NCBI GenBank assembly: GCA_009767595.1
Contig: VSDK01026071.1
Span: 4,486-68,485 of the forward strand
DNA from: Symbiodinium kawagutii
Taxonomy: Eukaryota; Sar; Dinophyceae; Suessiales; Symbiodiniaceae
Direction of reading: 5' to 3'
DNA: 64,000 nt
Of the stretch, positions 20,561 to 30,845 are shown in pieces. The translations under genes were made by a program, and so were the position numbers. Within the stretch, counting starts at the first letter, position 1; every line of letters starts with the position of its first letter. The notes beneath the pieces are model-generated. The model was given only the letters and a program-made list of their open reading frames with translations. It was not told the DNA's origin and made no database searches.

Positions 20561-20808
20561 TAGACAGAGTTGCTAATGATGGCTGAAAATGCTGGAAGAC
20601 CTTCAAGCGCTGACAGCTTGGGGCTCGGCAACCCAACTGCTGAAGCTGGGGTTGGAATCGAACAGTTCAATCCCACTCAGAAGACTGTGTGGCTCTGTGT
20701 TTCTCTGTGTTTCTCTGCGGTTTCCAGGGTTTGGGGGCTGAAGCAAGGTGGGGTTCCGGAAGGTTCCGGAGGGTTCAGGTGCAGCATCCATATTCAGTCA
20801 GAGCTCTG

Positions 20809-21030
20809 TCAAATGCTCTGCATACCATGAGATTGAGTCTTAGCTTTGATTCCCTGCATTTCCTCACCATTTCCAAACCACCAGGGCTCCGGAATTTCGG
20901 ACGAACACGCCACCTGTCCCCCTAACCTCTCCCTGCCCGTACCCGCAGGATTGTCCTGCAGCTCGTCATCACCATATTCCTGTGACAGTCGTGCACAAGT
21001 CCCTTGCACAACGACATGTTCCACCACCAT
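20809..21030 (-). CDS. 73-codon ORF, unknown
   Basis: ATG at 21030: VVEHVVVQGTCARLSQEYGD, then DELQDNPAGTGRERLGGQVA, with a stop at 20809. A donor-like CCTG|GTGGTTTGG inside may mark the true exon end. Confidence 0.45.
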   Translation of the reverse strand: MVVEHVVVQGTCARLSQEYGDDELQDNPAGTGRERLGGQVACSSEIPEPWWFGNGEEMQGIKAKTQSHGMQSI

Positions 21031-21144
21031 TGGCTTACATGCAGTCTTGCTGAGTCAGCATTTTGTAAACCCCTGGCAGTACACTGATTTGGCGTGACCA
21101 CTAGATTCGGTACTAAATTTGTAACATCGATCCATCACTTCGGC

Positions 21145-21241
21145 TCACTGCACCCCAGTCCTGCAGAACATGCGCATAGCGGTCGCAAACGCCCAGGCGC
21201 GAGCCTTCGATTCCGCCTGGCGATCACATGCGGAGCAGGAC
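21145..21241 (-). CDS. Exon with C-x2-C and helix
   Basis: Acceptor CCTTAAAG|G at 21241, then CSACDRQAESKARAWAFATA and MRMFCRTG with G/C-ending codons. Third of three adjacent minus-strand blocks. Confidence 0.5.
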
Positions 21242-21243
21242 CT

Positions 21244-21426
21244 TTAAGGCTTGGGACCTTCCAAAGCGGCCCAATTCGTCAGCCGTCCAGCTTCACAACA
21301 GGCTCCAGTTTGTTGCTTCACCCCGAAAGTCGACCAACTCACGAACAGTTTGTGTGCAAAAAACCCAATGGCGACACCTGACCCGGCAAAAAACCAACCA
21401 CTTTGGACATACTTATCACCAACCAC
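21244..21426 (-). CDS. Probable exon, unknown
   Basis: Minus frame SGWFFAGSGVAIGFFAHKLF, then STFGVKQQTGACCEAGRLTN, stop at 21244. A hydrophobic start suggests a signal or membrane segment if the frame is right. Sits between the exons at 21446 and 21241. Confidence 0.45.
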   Translation of the reverse strand: MVGDKYVQSGWFFAGSGVAIGFFAHKLFVSWSTFGVKQQTGACCEAGRLTNWAALEGPKP

Positions 21427-21445
21427 AAAAAAACAACTTTGACAC

Positions 21446-21628
21446 CACGGGATCCAGCTTCCAGCTGTTCTTGGGCATCCCAGCCTGAATCCGTTGAGCA
21501 GAAGGTGGCCCGTAGCCTCACAAAAACAGTTTGATGATCTGTCTCCAAATCGATCTGCGACAAGTCAAACTCTGCTCGATAACTATAATCACAAAGAAAG
21601 GACGCAAATGCATATTCCACAACAAATC
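21446..21628 (-). CDS. Internal exon, unknown
   Basis: Acceptor GGATGCAG|GA and donor CCCGTG|GTGTC. Reads FVVEYAFASFLCDYSYRAEF, then DLETDHQTVFVRLRATFCST and GWDAQEQLEAGSR. Very convincing composition; family not recognised. Confidence 0.65.
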
Positions 21629-21737
21629 CTGCATCCTCTGAGGTTCTGAGAAGCTACCCATCAAGAGGTGCTGTTTTGATTTTGTCCATCAACAATAGTG
21701 CAATTCATGTCGGTCACCGACATCACTGTCATACTCG

Positions 21738-22037
21738 TCAATCATGTACTGTATCAGGCACATTTATTTGCATTGCAACCACCATCGCCTTAGTCGGAAC
21801 ATTCATGCTCATGGGCACAATTCTGGTCCAAATACTGCGGCAATGGTCATCCTCATCATCATCACGATCACCAACCACATCATCACCAGCAGCAGCAGCT
21901 TCATCCATATCACCATCACCATCATCACCATCATCACCATCATCATCACCATCATCACCACCAGCAGCTTCGTCATTCAAAAATCCATGGAGGTCCAACA
22001 ACGGCACTGAGCTCCGCCTCACATCTTTCAGGACCAA
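21738..22037 (-). CDS. Possible exon with Asp/Gly repeat
   Basis: DVRRSSVPLLDLHGFLNDEA leads into an Asp-Gly tract encoded by the imperfect CAT/CAC repeat at about 21845-21965. Either an acidic low-complexity protein or chance readthrough of a microsatellite. Confidence 0.3.
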   Translation of the reverse strand: MVLKDVRRSSVPLLDLHGFLNDEAAGGDDGDDDGDDGDDGDGDMDEAAAAGDDVVGDRDDDEDDHCRSIWTRIVPMSMNVPTKAMVVAMQINVPDTVHD

Positions 22038-22388
22038 ATAGGAATCGCCGTACTGCTGCGCAGAGGTGACACCTGGAGGTGCTATGGTGGCCCTGGGTCA
22101 ACGAGGAGCTGGGTCCTAGTACCAAGGCTTTCGTAGCCGGTGCATGGTTCATGTACCTAGTACCAAGGGTGATATGAGTAGCAGGTTAAGGGTTCATAAT
22201 AGGTCATACAGCGATACTAATCAACTTAAATGGCCATTTAAGTTATCCCAAACATACTGGGTGAACATCCCCACAGCTTGACTAGCGTCAGGATGGCTTC
22301 CCAGACTTCACAGCTGTTTGGGGTACAAGGTCCGAACTGACCCACAGCCAAGCAGGAGTCACAGCTTGCACGGTAGGTGCTTCGTGGC

Positions 22389-22650
22389 CTCTGTAATCAT
22401 TGGTGACGTTCAGAGCGCCGTACTTGCAACGGTCAAAGGGCTTGGCATGTTCGTAGGAATCCCCGAACAAGGCTCGCTCCCATCCGGTCCTGGATAACGG
22501 GGGGAATGGTAGGGGAATGTCGGGTCGAGGTCCGTAGGGAAACCTACAGCGTTTTTGTTGCGCCAATCCAACAGGCTCACATGGTTCATCGTGGAAGACA
22601 TGGGCAAATGGAACGGTTACTTTGCCTAGATCTGACCACCAGCAGTGTTT
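22389..22650 (-). CDS. KYGALN-type domain exon
   Basis: Minus frame with WERALFGDSYEHAKPFDRCK and YGALNVTNDYRG. The pattern E-R-A-L-F-G-x-x-Y ... F-D-R-x-K-Y-G-A-L-N-V-x-N-D-x-x-G recalls the DUF3626-type motif that recurs in algal and bacterial proteins of unknown, possibly nucleotide-related, function. The exon probably ends at AGAG|GC (a GC donor) after NDYRG, where the family normally continues. The upstream part is Pro-rich (GPRPDIPLPFPPLSRTG). Family call from memory of the motif only. Confidence 0.55.
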
Positions 22651-22760
22651 TGGGTTGCCACGGCACTCGCCCTGCGCATCGCCGCTCCGCTCCTTGTGTT
22701 GTTCTCGGGATCCAGCGCTCCACAACTGGTCTTGGTCTCAAATTGGTTTCGATAGAACTC

Positions 22761-22894
22761 GTCGGTCTCCAAGAATTGGCCCATACTGAGAGCGAGCCAC
22801 AGCGGGTGGGGACGTGGACGACGCTCCGTCGGTCTCCAAGAATTGGCCCATACTGAGAGCGAGCCACAGCGGGTGGGGACGTGGCCGACGCTCT
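22761..22894. repeat. Two-copy 67-bp tandem duplication
   Basis: Copies 22761-22827 and 22828-22894 differ at only one or two positions (GTGGACGAC versus GTGGCCGAC). It lies upstream (minus sense) of the KYGALN exon. Confidence 0.95.
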
Positions 22895-22899
22895 GGTAC

Positions 22900-23870
22900 T
22901 AGATGAAAATGCCGATCATATTCATTTTTAGATCCTCTATACATGGTGATATCCCGGTACCGTTGTTGGTTGTTGGTTGTCACCCCCAGTAATGGACTGC
23001 GACCATACGACATATATCTCTCACCACTGACCAGCAACCATAGTAACAAACTAGTTATTCAGTATGTAGTATAATCAAAGTGATGCAATATGCACTGTAT
23101 AATACATGCTAATCATTGTAAGCACTACTAACCAGTATTAACCTAATGACACCGTATGTAACCTATGCAGTCACTATATTACAATCTAGGTGCTCAACCA
23201 CTGTTCGTCAGGATTATTTTAACAATCACAATCATATAAGGATACTGACATTATGGTTATAACCATGCTTTGTCGATAGTTCTGGATGGATATTGATAGA
23301 CGATATCCAGTTTTACCATAAATTGCAGGTGATTCATTGGGATTATAAATATGGATCTACCACTTCCAAACAACATTGACATCACAATAAACAGAACCCA
23401 TATCAATCAGCACTAGCCATTATCAGTATAGCAATTGTACAATTATACTCGCACAACATTGAAAAATAACTACCACTGAAACCACTATTGCAATTACTAA
23501 CAAACATAAACCCAGTTATTCATACTTACTGCCTGCCATGGTTGTTATAATAACCATGACCAGTAAACGAATCACGATTCTCTTTAAGTGTCACACAAAC
23601 GGTGAATAAAACATGGTTTTATATGATTCGACTATTCATCATGATACCACTATTTCTACCACTGTTACTTCAATACTATAACCGGTATCACTATTAACTA
23701 TCACTATTAACTACCACCATTACTACCACTATTACTATCACCATTATAATCAATAGTATGAAATAGTTATAGTATCACTATTTCTATTACTATTACTATC
23801 ACTATTACTATATCACTATCAATATTAATTATATCACCGGTATCAATATTACTATAACTACCACTATCTA
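22900..23870. other. AT-rich non-coding DNA
   Basis: Includes degenerate ACTATTACTATC repeats from about 23640 to 23870. No gene seen. Confidence 0.7.
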
Positions 23871-23872
23871 AC

Positions 23873-23980
23873 CCGTACATGACACCACCACCGTCACCAA
23901 GGCACTTGTCCAAGTGCACATGGATCACCAGCGGAGCCAGGTCTTTCACCCAACTGAACCTGGACGCCAAGGGCTGGCAC
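23873..23980 (-). CDS. Internal exon, unknown
   Basis: Minus frame PLASRFSWVKDLAPLVIHVH, then LDKCLGDGGGVMYG, ending at a donor TACGG|GTTAGA. Sharp GC-content boundary with the AT-rich repeat to its left. Confidence 0.55.
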
Positions 23981-24082
23981 TCAGACCATGAAGCACCATG
24001 GTGGCTATGAAATAACCACCACGATGTTGCTTATTCTTGGTGTTTCATGGGCTGCTTCCTTTTTTCTCGGCTTTTTCATGGT

Positions 24083-24150
24083 GTCTCAGGGTGTTTGATG
24101 GTGTTTCATGCGGTCTTTCATGGTGTTTGATGGTGTTTCATGCGGTCTTT
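24083..24150. repeat. About 33-bp tandem duplication
   Basis: GTGTTTGATGGTGTTTCATG CGGTCTTTCATG units are repeated twice in a run of GGTGTTTCA words. Not coding. Confidence 0.75.
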
Positions 24151-24523
24151 CATGGTGCTCGTTGTTGCCAACTGTTGGCCCAATTCACCACACCATATGA
24201 CCACCACTAACCATTCCTGGACATCCTCAGCACCGAACCATTATCGATCAACCAGCATGAACCAGGCCACCCTGAACCACCCTTCTGTGCTCCGAGTTTT
24301 CGGGATGAGCTTTCGACGATGGCGTGGCTAGTTGTAGCCCCCTACTGAGAAAGGTCATCTGATCTCCTGCTCAAACCAACCACAAACTCAACCATTTTGC
24401 GGCTTCATGGCGAAGCACTGCCAATGACAAGGGGTGCCAATGCCAATCATGGTGATTTCATGTGAGTTCCAGGACTCACCTGGAGATGTTGCCAAGTAAC
24501 ACGGCTTGAAGCTCATAGTCACC

Positions 24524-24733
24524 TCAAACATGCGCTGTTTGTGCGCGGGGGAGGGGGTGCCTTGCTAAGTTGAAGTCTTGGAGAAAGGACGCCCATTTAC
24601 TAAGTTGGTGTACCCTCTGTGACATGGCAATTAACATGAGGTCTTTTTCTTCGGAGGGAATGCCTGTTGTTTCTTCCAGAATAATGACTGGTAAGACAAT
24701 GCATTCATGTAGTATATAAAGCATGTTTGACAT
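24524..24733 (-). CDS. Possible exon, unknown
   Basis: ILEETTGIPSEEKDLMLIAM, then SQRVHQLSKWASFLQDFNLA to a stop at 24524; an acceptor CTTACCAG|TC lies upstream of it. Protein-like, but with AT-rich codons unlike most exons here. Confidence 0.45.
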   Translation of the reverse strand: MSNMLYILHECIVLPVIILEETTGIPSEEKDLMLIAMSQRVHQLSKWASFLQDFNLARHPLPRAQTAHV

Positions 24734-24955
24734 GTTTAGCTTTATGAATCCGTATGTACATGTGTCTGCGAAAGCTCCGACAATGTCACCGCCTTCAGAG
24801 TTTCAGAAAGGATGGCAGCCATCATGACTGCAAAAGCTGACGGAATTCACATTTCAATCATTGCGAAAAAATGTCAAGCCCTTTCAGTGGGTAAGATCAT
24901 CCGCAAACAGCCAGAAAATTGTCAGCTTGAACACAGCCTTCCCCCTTCCAACAAA

Positions 24956-25180
24956 TCATATTTCGACGAGATCCTCGAGTGAATTCTGTTCCACAAATGT
25001 GATTGTTTGAGAACCTGGGGTACAGTACACATCCAAGCAACACCCCTGCTCGGCTTTCCTTCTCCCAACAGTGCACAGTCCCCCTTTCCCATCCTCATGA
25101 CCCTTCACAGCTGCATCCAAAATTGGCCCCAAAGATTGCACTTGTACCATCCCAAACTGATCCAGAGCATCATTGGCCAC
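24956..25180 (-). CDS. Probable terminal exon, unknown
   Basis: DALDQFGMVQVQSLGPILDA, AVKGHEDGKGGLCTVGRRKA, then SQTITFVEQNSLEDLVEI and a stop at 24956. The open frame extends upstream past the GTG at 25180 (WFTPVAN), so this is an exon rather than a complete ORF. Confidence 0.55.
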   Translation of the reverse strand: MANDALDQFGMVQVQSLGPILDAAVKGHEDGKGGLCTVGRRKAEQGCCLDVYCTPGSQTITFVEQNSLEDLVEI

Positions 25181-25199
25181 AGGCGTGAACCATCCACAC

Positions 25200-25990
25200 G
25201 GTCTAGTTGTTGATGTTCCTATTTAAAATCATCACGATCAATTAACCATTCTCAACCAACAGAATAAAAATACATGATAATCATGATTGACGATTATCAA
25301 CCACAAGAGCGACAATGATAGTCATCAACCAGTATCGACCTTAATCGTAACCATCCAAAACCCATGCTTAACCTTACCTCCCAGAAATCTTCGATGAGAA
25401 AATCTAAAGGACCTACAACTGTTGGTTAAAACAGCCGGATTTCCCATCAACCAACCCAGTGATTGTTGGTTATAACCACTATACTTATCATTAACCATTA
25501 TGAACCACAAAATAACCACAAGGATTTCCCATAATTGGTGGTTAAAACAACCGGTTTTCCCATTGATTCTCCCATCAACCGTTGCCACATTGAACCCAGT
25601 GGCCATAGCCCATGGAAGCAAAGCGCTCCTTCAGATCGACCAAGGCAGCCCTCGAATCGCGAACCACTTGGCATAGGAATTTGAGATCTAGATGTGGTAA
25701 TACAATGCCAAGTGGTAAGTGAAAGGGAATCAAAGGAGATTATATCCCTATCAAATATTCATCTACATATTCATTTACCATGATTTGTAAATGAAAGGGA
25801 AAATAATGGTAGGTAATAGAGACAAATCATGGTAGATAATCAGGTAGTCAATTGTAAATGAGAGAGACGCAAAGATAATTACAGTATCAGCAATAATGGT
25901 TGACGATGGCTAGTAATAGTAGATCCATTATGGGTCAATATGGACCAGCCCAAAAACGGCGAAGTGAACATCCCAACAAAGAGTAGTTTT
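25200..25990. other. AT-rich non-coding DNA
   Basis: AACCATTAT-type words and internal short direct repeats (GGTTAAAACAACCGG / GGTTAAAACAGCCGG). No gene seen. Confidence 0.6.
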
Positions 25991-25991
25991 A

Positions 25992-26361
25992 TCAGACTTG
26001 CTGACACCCAACAAGCTGTTGGTTTGCCAGCAAAGTTGATACCTTGATACGAGCATACACGGGGCCATCCAACGTGACTGTACCCGAGAAAACCTTGGGA
26101 CTTGTGAAAACTGCCACTTCAACGCATGTTTTCAGGTATCTGTGCACATGCCCTGGTTGACGTCTTTTCGAACTGCCCCAGCCCTTTCGGCCAACACCTC
26201 AATGGCCGGTTTTTGTCAACCAGTTAAAACCAACAAATCATCTGGCCTAATCCCTGCGGCAAGTTTCACCTTCTTAGTTTCATCCACACAAATGGGCAGG
26301 AAAAGATTTCCAAACCCCATTCCTTCTGCTACTTGGCTCATGTTCAGAATAGTCGGGATGG
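25992..26361 (-). pseudogene. Broken coding segment: one in-frame stop and one frameshift
   Basis: From an acceptor TTAATCAG|CC at 26361 the frame reads AIPTILNMSQVAEGMGFGNL, FLPICVDETKKVKLAAGIRP and DDLLVLTG, then TGA at 26216-26218. The same frame continues naturally (KPAIEVLAERAGAVRKDVNQ). Coding character then jumps to another frame (PGHVHRYLKTCVEVAVFTSP, then GTVTLDGPVYARIKVSTLLA) to a stop at 25992. One nonsense change plus a one-base shift is the simplest reading. A GT at the TGA could be a donor, but the implied intron would be only ~23 bases. Family not recognised. Confidence 0.55.
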
Positions 26362-26374
26362 CTGATTAACTAAC

Positions 26375-26860
26375 ATTTTGGGGATGGCTTATAACCACCA
26401 ACCAGTCAAGATGGACATTCTTCAGCACCCACGTCGACCTTCAAAATTTACATCCCTCAAACCCGTGGGTGTCGGCCTTCCATCCAGCTGTTCACATCCA
26501 CCGACGTCCAGCTGTTGGGTTGTTCATCTATCCCTTTTTTGAATGGTTAATACCCAGCTTGCCATAGATACGATCTATCCACTAGTCTTGTTGCTTATCA
26601 TCCCCTATTCACCCAGCGAAAGTTGACCATTAGTTTTATTGGCTATCATTTATTAACCCTGAATGAACCACTACTCATCACTATTATAGATAGTATATCC
26701 CCTAGTCTTGTTAGTTAATATCCCCCATTCACCATTAACCAGCGATAGACAACCATTAGGCTTATGATTTCATCATTTATTATAGATATATAGTATATCC
26801 CCTAGTCTTGTCGGTTATTCTCCCCTCTTAACTATTGATAACTTAATAACCATCAAGAAC
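26375..26860. other. Family C-like end and AT-rich repeats
   Basis: GGTTGGTGGTTATAAGCC (minus sense, about 26377-26395) resembles the family C terminus. It is followed by three degenerate copies of a GATATATAGTATATCCCCTAG-like unit at about 26685-26830. Confidence 0.5.
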
Positions 26861-26869
26861 TACGCAGTT

Positions 26870-27058
26870 CACCAGCCAGGTTGGTCAACTGCCCCTGGCA
26901 ACCTCTTGGCGTAGCCCCCCCGGCCACGCGGCGCATCCGGGGGACTCGTGACTGAGGGAAGCTTGCTGTCGCACCAGCGACAGGGCCGAACGCTGGCAGC
27001 TGACGAGGCCCTGGGACCGGCTTCAGCATGGGGGCATGGCTGTGGTCCAAGCATGGCG
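26870..27058. other. GC-rich island, probable exon of uncertain strand
   Basis: Open in two minus frames (PRQLPAFGPVAGATASFPQS; RPCRWCDSKLPSVTSPPDA) and one plus frame (GLVTEGSLLSHQRQGRTLAA) that ends at GGGAG|GTTCTTAAG, the terminal repeat of the adjacent family A element. Coding is likely but the strand is not resolved. Confidence 0.45.
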
Positions 27059-27065
27059 AAGATGG

Positions 27066-27234
27066 GAGGTTCTTAAGCCATAGGATTTTTTACACATCTA
27101 AAATAATCCTGATGTTTTTAGGTTCTTAAGCCAGCTTGGGAAACCCCAAAAAAATGTTTGATTTCTTGGTTTGTTACTATAAATAAGTTCCATTCATGGA
27201 TGAAAACTGGGGGTACCCCTACTTGGGAAACCAC
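27066..27234. mobile_element. Composite family A element
   Basis: GGTTCTTAAGCCATAGG, a second internal GGTTCTTAAGCCAGCTTGG about 53 bases later, and a right end GGGGTACCCCTACTTGG then GAAACCACC. Two left ends in tandem suggest one element inserted in or duplicated beside another. Confidence 0.75.
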
Positions 27235-27671
27235 CGTATGGAGAAGAATGCTTCGTAGGGGCTAATGGTTAATCATGGCCTTCTAAATATGATGTTGAAT
27301 CATGGCTATAATAGTGGTTACTCATGGTGAATCGTGGGTTTAATAGCGGTTCTATAGTGATGAAAAATTACCAATCATCGTTGTCAATTGCCAATACTTG
27401 ATCAGTGTGCATGAGAGCCAATGGATAGTGGTGAATAGTCGATGATCAATGGTTGGGTGATAGGAGTTCATCAACGCGCAAAAATAGCTGATTTCCGTAA
27501 CGAAATAAGCGCTCTGTAGATGGTTGGGTTGGGGCCATACGTCCATTTAGGGATATAGGCTGCATATGCTCTCTATATATATATATATATAAAAATCCCC
27601 ATGCAATCCCACGTAAGTCTTTCCCTTATCAATGGGAAGACGCCATCATGTCACATTGTTTAGAGGGGCAA

Positions 27672-27738
27672 CATCAATTTTGGGGCTGCAGAACAGCACC
27701 CCGAAGACCAGCTGCGCATCGCCGCTCTTGTCCGAAAA
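27672..27738 (-). CDS. Short exon, unknown
   Basis: Acceptor AGCCGCAG|TTTTCGG at 27738, then FSDKSGDAQLVFGVLFCSPK with G/C-ending codons. The 3' edge is uncertain. Confidence 0.55.
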
Positions 27739-27965
27739 CTGCGGCTACTGTACCAACTTGATGCTCTTTACCACCAGGAGCGAAGGATTTGCCAATTTGC
27801 TGCCCTGCCAATGTTGAGGATTACGGGGCACACTACTGTTGATGGGAGCGACTTCGGCTCCACAAGGGCTATCTACCTTGCCTAAACAGTGCTGGCAAGT
27901 TGCAGGCTTATTCTTGGACCCGAAACTAAAGGCTGGGTGAGCTGAATAAGAAGAAGTACAGTAAC

Positions 27966-28105
27966 CAGTCAAAGGACTTCCTTCCACCGTGGAGCCCACA
28001 GCCCTTCCACTTGCGCACCTGGATGGATTGCAATTCCGACATCGGGAAGAGCATCTTGTACAAAGCTTGCGAGTCATCCAAGATACCCACCTGCCAAGCA
28101 ATACC
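27966..28105 (-). CDS. Internal exon, unknown
   Basis: Acceptor GTCTTCCAG|GGT and donor TTTGACTG|GTTACTG. GIAWQVGILDDSQALYKMLF, PMSELQSIQVRKWKGCGLHG, then GRKSFDW. Convincing alpha/beta composition. The 176-codon ORF across it is in a different frame and is probably spurious. Confidence 0.65.
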
Positions 28106-28109
28106 CTGG

Positions 28110-28860
28110 AAGACATGGTTCTATAGATCAAGATCTCCACTCGTTGCATGCTCACTGTTGCAGCTTCTCTGCCTCGTTTGCCAGGCTTTGCGAAAATCCA
28201 AGAATCATTTCTGCTTTTCTCTATCGATACATCTGTCCATCCATCTATGTCGTGATCCATGTCTATCCCATCCAATCTTATCCAATCCTATCTATCACCT
28301 ATTCAATCCTATTCTACCATCTGGTTTCACCACTCCCTGTAGCTCTAAATCGCTCCCCCTTTAAAGGGATTTAGGGATACCCCTGGCTCAGAGCAGCTCC
28401 CTGAGAATCACCAGCTACTATTCATTGTTTCTTCACCAAATCTACCTAACCTATCAATCTTCCTCAACTCAGCGACCCACCAGCACCCAGGCCTCTCTCA
28501 AAGCTAACGCCAGGCTGGTCTCTTCATGATTACTCAGGATCCAACTAATGGGAACCACCTGCGGCGATCAGATCGCGGCTTCAGCTCGTCCCCACTGCTA
28601 CCATCGAAAAGTGGGGATCCCTCGGTTCAATGGCTTGCCACACCGCAAAATTGATCAAGTCGGAAGAGGTTCTGAAGCAGCACTGCCAATCACCCAACCA
28701 TCATAAACCATCATCAAACATCATAACATATGAAGGTTGGGTGAACTGCCCATCACAAACCATCAAACATCACAACATATCAAGGTTCATCCTCAAAGTT
28801 CATCACCCAATCATCACAAACCATCCTAAACCCCCCATTTCTCAGATATCCATTCCCCTG
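28110..28860. other. Mostly non-coding
   Basis: TATCCCATCCAATC-type repeats (28225-28320) and CCATCATCAAACATC runs (28690-28840). A short open stretch at about 28150-28200 (minus, QSLANEAEKLQQ) may be a coiled-coil exon fragment. Confidence 0.4.
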
Positions 28861-28990
28861 CCGCTGCCAGCGCTGCGCCAGCGCNNNNNNNNNNNNNNNN
28901 NNNNNCTCTTTCCCTCCACGTCTTCGAAACCGAACTCCAGCAGAATCCCTCGGCCTGTGCTTCTTAGACTTGGGGGGTGCTGATGCCAAG
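28800..28990 (-). CDS. Exon interrupted by an assembly gap
   Basis: Upstream of the gap the minus frame RSTGRGILLEFGFEDVEGK is protein-like; downstream of it ALAQRWQRQGNGYLRNGGF is too. The 21-base N run (28885-28905) lies between them, so part of this exon is missing or unresolved. GC-rich sequence beside the gap (GCGCTGGCGCAGCGCTGGCA) suggests a sequencing-difficult repeat. Confidence 0.4.
28885..28905. other. Assembly gap (21 N)
   Basis: Run of N; the real length is unknown. Confidence 1.
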
Positions 28991-29354
28991 ACAAGGAACA
29001 AGTTGAAGCTGTGTGGGTGCTTGAATCTGCTGGTTAAGGTGGGATGGGTTTTTGGGGTGCACGATGATCTGCGCCACTTTTTGTCGAAGAAGTCTACCAG
29101 TGCAAATTTTGCTATACTAGTTTGACTCATCTTCAAATGTGAAACAAAAAACGAACCCCACAGGAAGCACAGAAAGCATGCAAACTGCGTTTGCTTCATG
29201 TTCATTCTCATGTTGTTACAGGAGAGCCCAGAAAGCCAGCAGTAGAGTCCCCAAGTACACACGCATATACATCTCTCGATCTGTTTTCTATGTCTTTTTC
29301 CAGGTGTTTTTGTTCATCAATGGACTTCCCCCCTAAACCCTGCAGTTTCCCATC

Positions 29355-30002
29355 CTAAACATCCTTCTGTTGTGGGCCCACCAGACACGGCGCACCTGAA
29401 TCCGTGTGACAATTCACGGAAAGCACCTGATGGGAGAGGCGGAGATCGTGATGCCCAGGGGCTGGGGTAGCTTCCAGACAAATGTTACGTATCACCGTGG
29501 GTATCACCATGGACTGGTGAGTTCCAAACCTGGGGGCCATGGCTATCACCAGGGATTGGTGGGTTCTAAACCTACAACAGGGAGGATCGTCCCTGGAAAG
29601 GAGTGCCCAAGCATCACAAAAATGATCATTTGTGACCAGGTAAACCACCAATTCAGGGTGCGCATCATTTATGGACGCCCATTCGGACGTTATCCTTTTG
29701 GGATTGGGGATCACCGTCGCAATTCCTCCCGAGTACCAGGCATTGCCACACATACACTGTGGTGAATGGGGATTTCCTTGGAAACACATTGACGATGACG
29801 AAGAATTTCCCCATGTCAAGTTCGAAGGTTGCTGGTGGGTCTCGTGATCCTCTGAGCCATCTGTAAAATTTACTTGCACATCCATAGTCCATAAATTGCG
29901 GCAATGGGCAGAAGAAGCGGGTTGGCTTCCCAACTGCAAATCATCAGTTTGGGATCGTTTTTGGGTTGCAGCCAGACCGTGATCCAGGGACACTTGGGTC
30001 AT
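29355..30002 (-). CDS. 215-codon ORF, doubtful
   Basis: Open from 30002 to 29355, but its C-terminal third translates a degenerate ~37-base tandem repeat (GGTATCACCATGGACTGGTG / GGCTATCACCAGGGATTGGT at 29495-29570). The N-terminal third (RNLWTMDVQVNFTDGSEDHE) could be a real exon. Confidence 0.3.
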   Translation of the reverse strand: MTQVSLDHGLAATQKRSQTDDLQLGSQPASSAHCRNLWTMDVQVNFTDGSEDHETHQQPSNLTWGNSSSSSMCFQGNPHSPQCMCGNAWYSGGIATVIPNPKRITSEWASINDAHPELVVYLVTNDHFCDAWALLSRDDPPCCRFRTHQSLVIAMAPRFGTHQSMVIPTVIRNICLEATPAPGHHDLRLSHQVLSVNCHTDSGAPCLVGPQQKDV

Positions 30003-30397
30003 ACTGTTCCGTAGCTGAATAATGAGGTTTCATGGGCACCTGATGAACGTAGCCAAAATGATCGCCCAAGCAGTCAAATCGTCTGTGCTCGCAAGTGACT
30101 ATCCTGCACCTAAATTAATTCTTGCACATCAAAGTTGACCCATGCACACCGCTCATCAACCAAAGTACAAAAAAAATCTGGTGCTAAATGAATATCACCA
30201 CGATTTCCATGGTTCCTTCATGGTGACCTCATCATTCACGTCAGTTTTCCACCCACCTCCAGGGTCGCGCCTGTGCTTCTCGCCAGGACTTTGACTTCTG
30301 CCCGTTTTGGTAATAGAAATGGGCCCGCACGCGTGCGCCCACCTCCACTCCCACGATGGGGCAAACGTCCTTCACCTGGGTATCATGGTGGTAGTGG

Positions 30398-30845
30398 TCA
30401 CCACTCATGCGACATCACCGCAGCAGTTGGATGAAACCTCTCCATGTTACCCTTTGATCTGCCTGCCTTTCCCGCGACGCTTGTGCTAGGCGACCCCTGA
30501 CCCGTGCCCGGTGCCCCACTGGGTGCCCCAGCATCCTTGCGACTCTGCGTGACCCGCTTGCGCCGCTGCTCAAAGAACTTCTGCACGCCGCCCAAGTAGC
30601 CGACGAAGGTCTGAAGCTCCGACATCGTCACCTGGGCCGTCCATGGTGCACCCGGTGGGTACCCTGAGGACGTTGCTCGTTTCCCCATGGGGTTGCAGGT
30701 ACAGCCATTGAAGGCACCAATACAAGTTGCTTGGTTTCGTGATACTCCCAGTTTCAGGGGTATCATGATCATTGAGGGAAAATCTTTGGGGGTATACCCA
30801 TAGTTGGCCAACTAATGAAGCCAACTCCAATGAAGGGCGCGCCAT
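30398..30845 (-). CDS. Two-exon small gene with element intron
   Basis: Exon 1 30798-30845: ATG then ARPSLELASLVGQLW, donor CTATGG|GTATACCCCC. Intron 30632-30797 (166 bases). Exon 2 30398-30631 after GGCCCAG|GTGACG: VTMSELQTFVGYLGGVQKFF, EQRRKRVTQSRKDAGAPSGA, then a Gly/Ser/Pro-rich tail and TGA. Junction phase 0 on both sides. About 93 residues: a hydrophobic-amphipathic N-terminal half, a basic helix, a disordered C-terminus. The donor lies in a family A-like terminal block (GTATACCCCCAAAG). No family recognised; a basic DNA- or RNA-contacting helix is possible. Confidence 0.65.

Noticed and set aside
29355..30002. 215-codon ORF as a full gene
   Set aside because: Kept only as a doubtful feature; a large part is a degenerate tandem repeat and no domain is visible.
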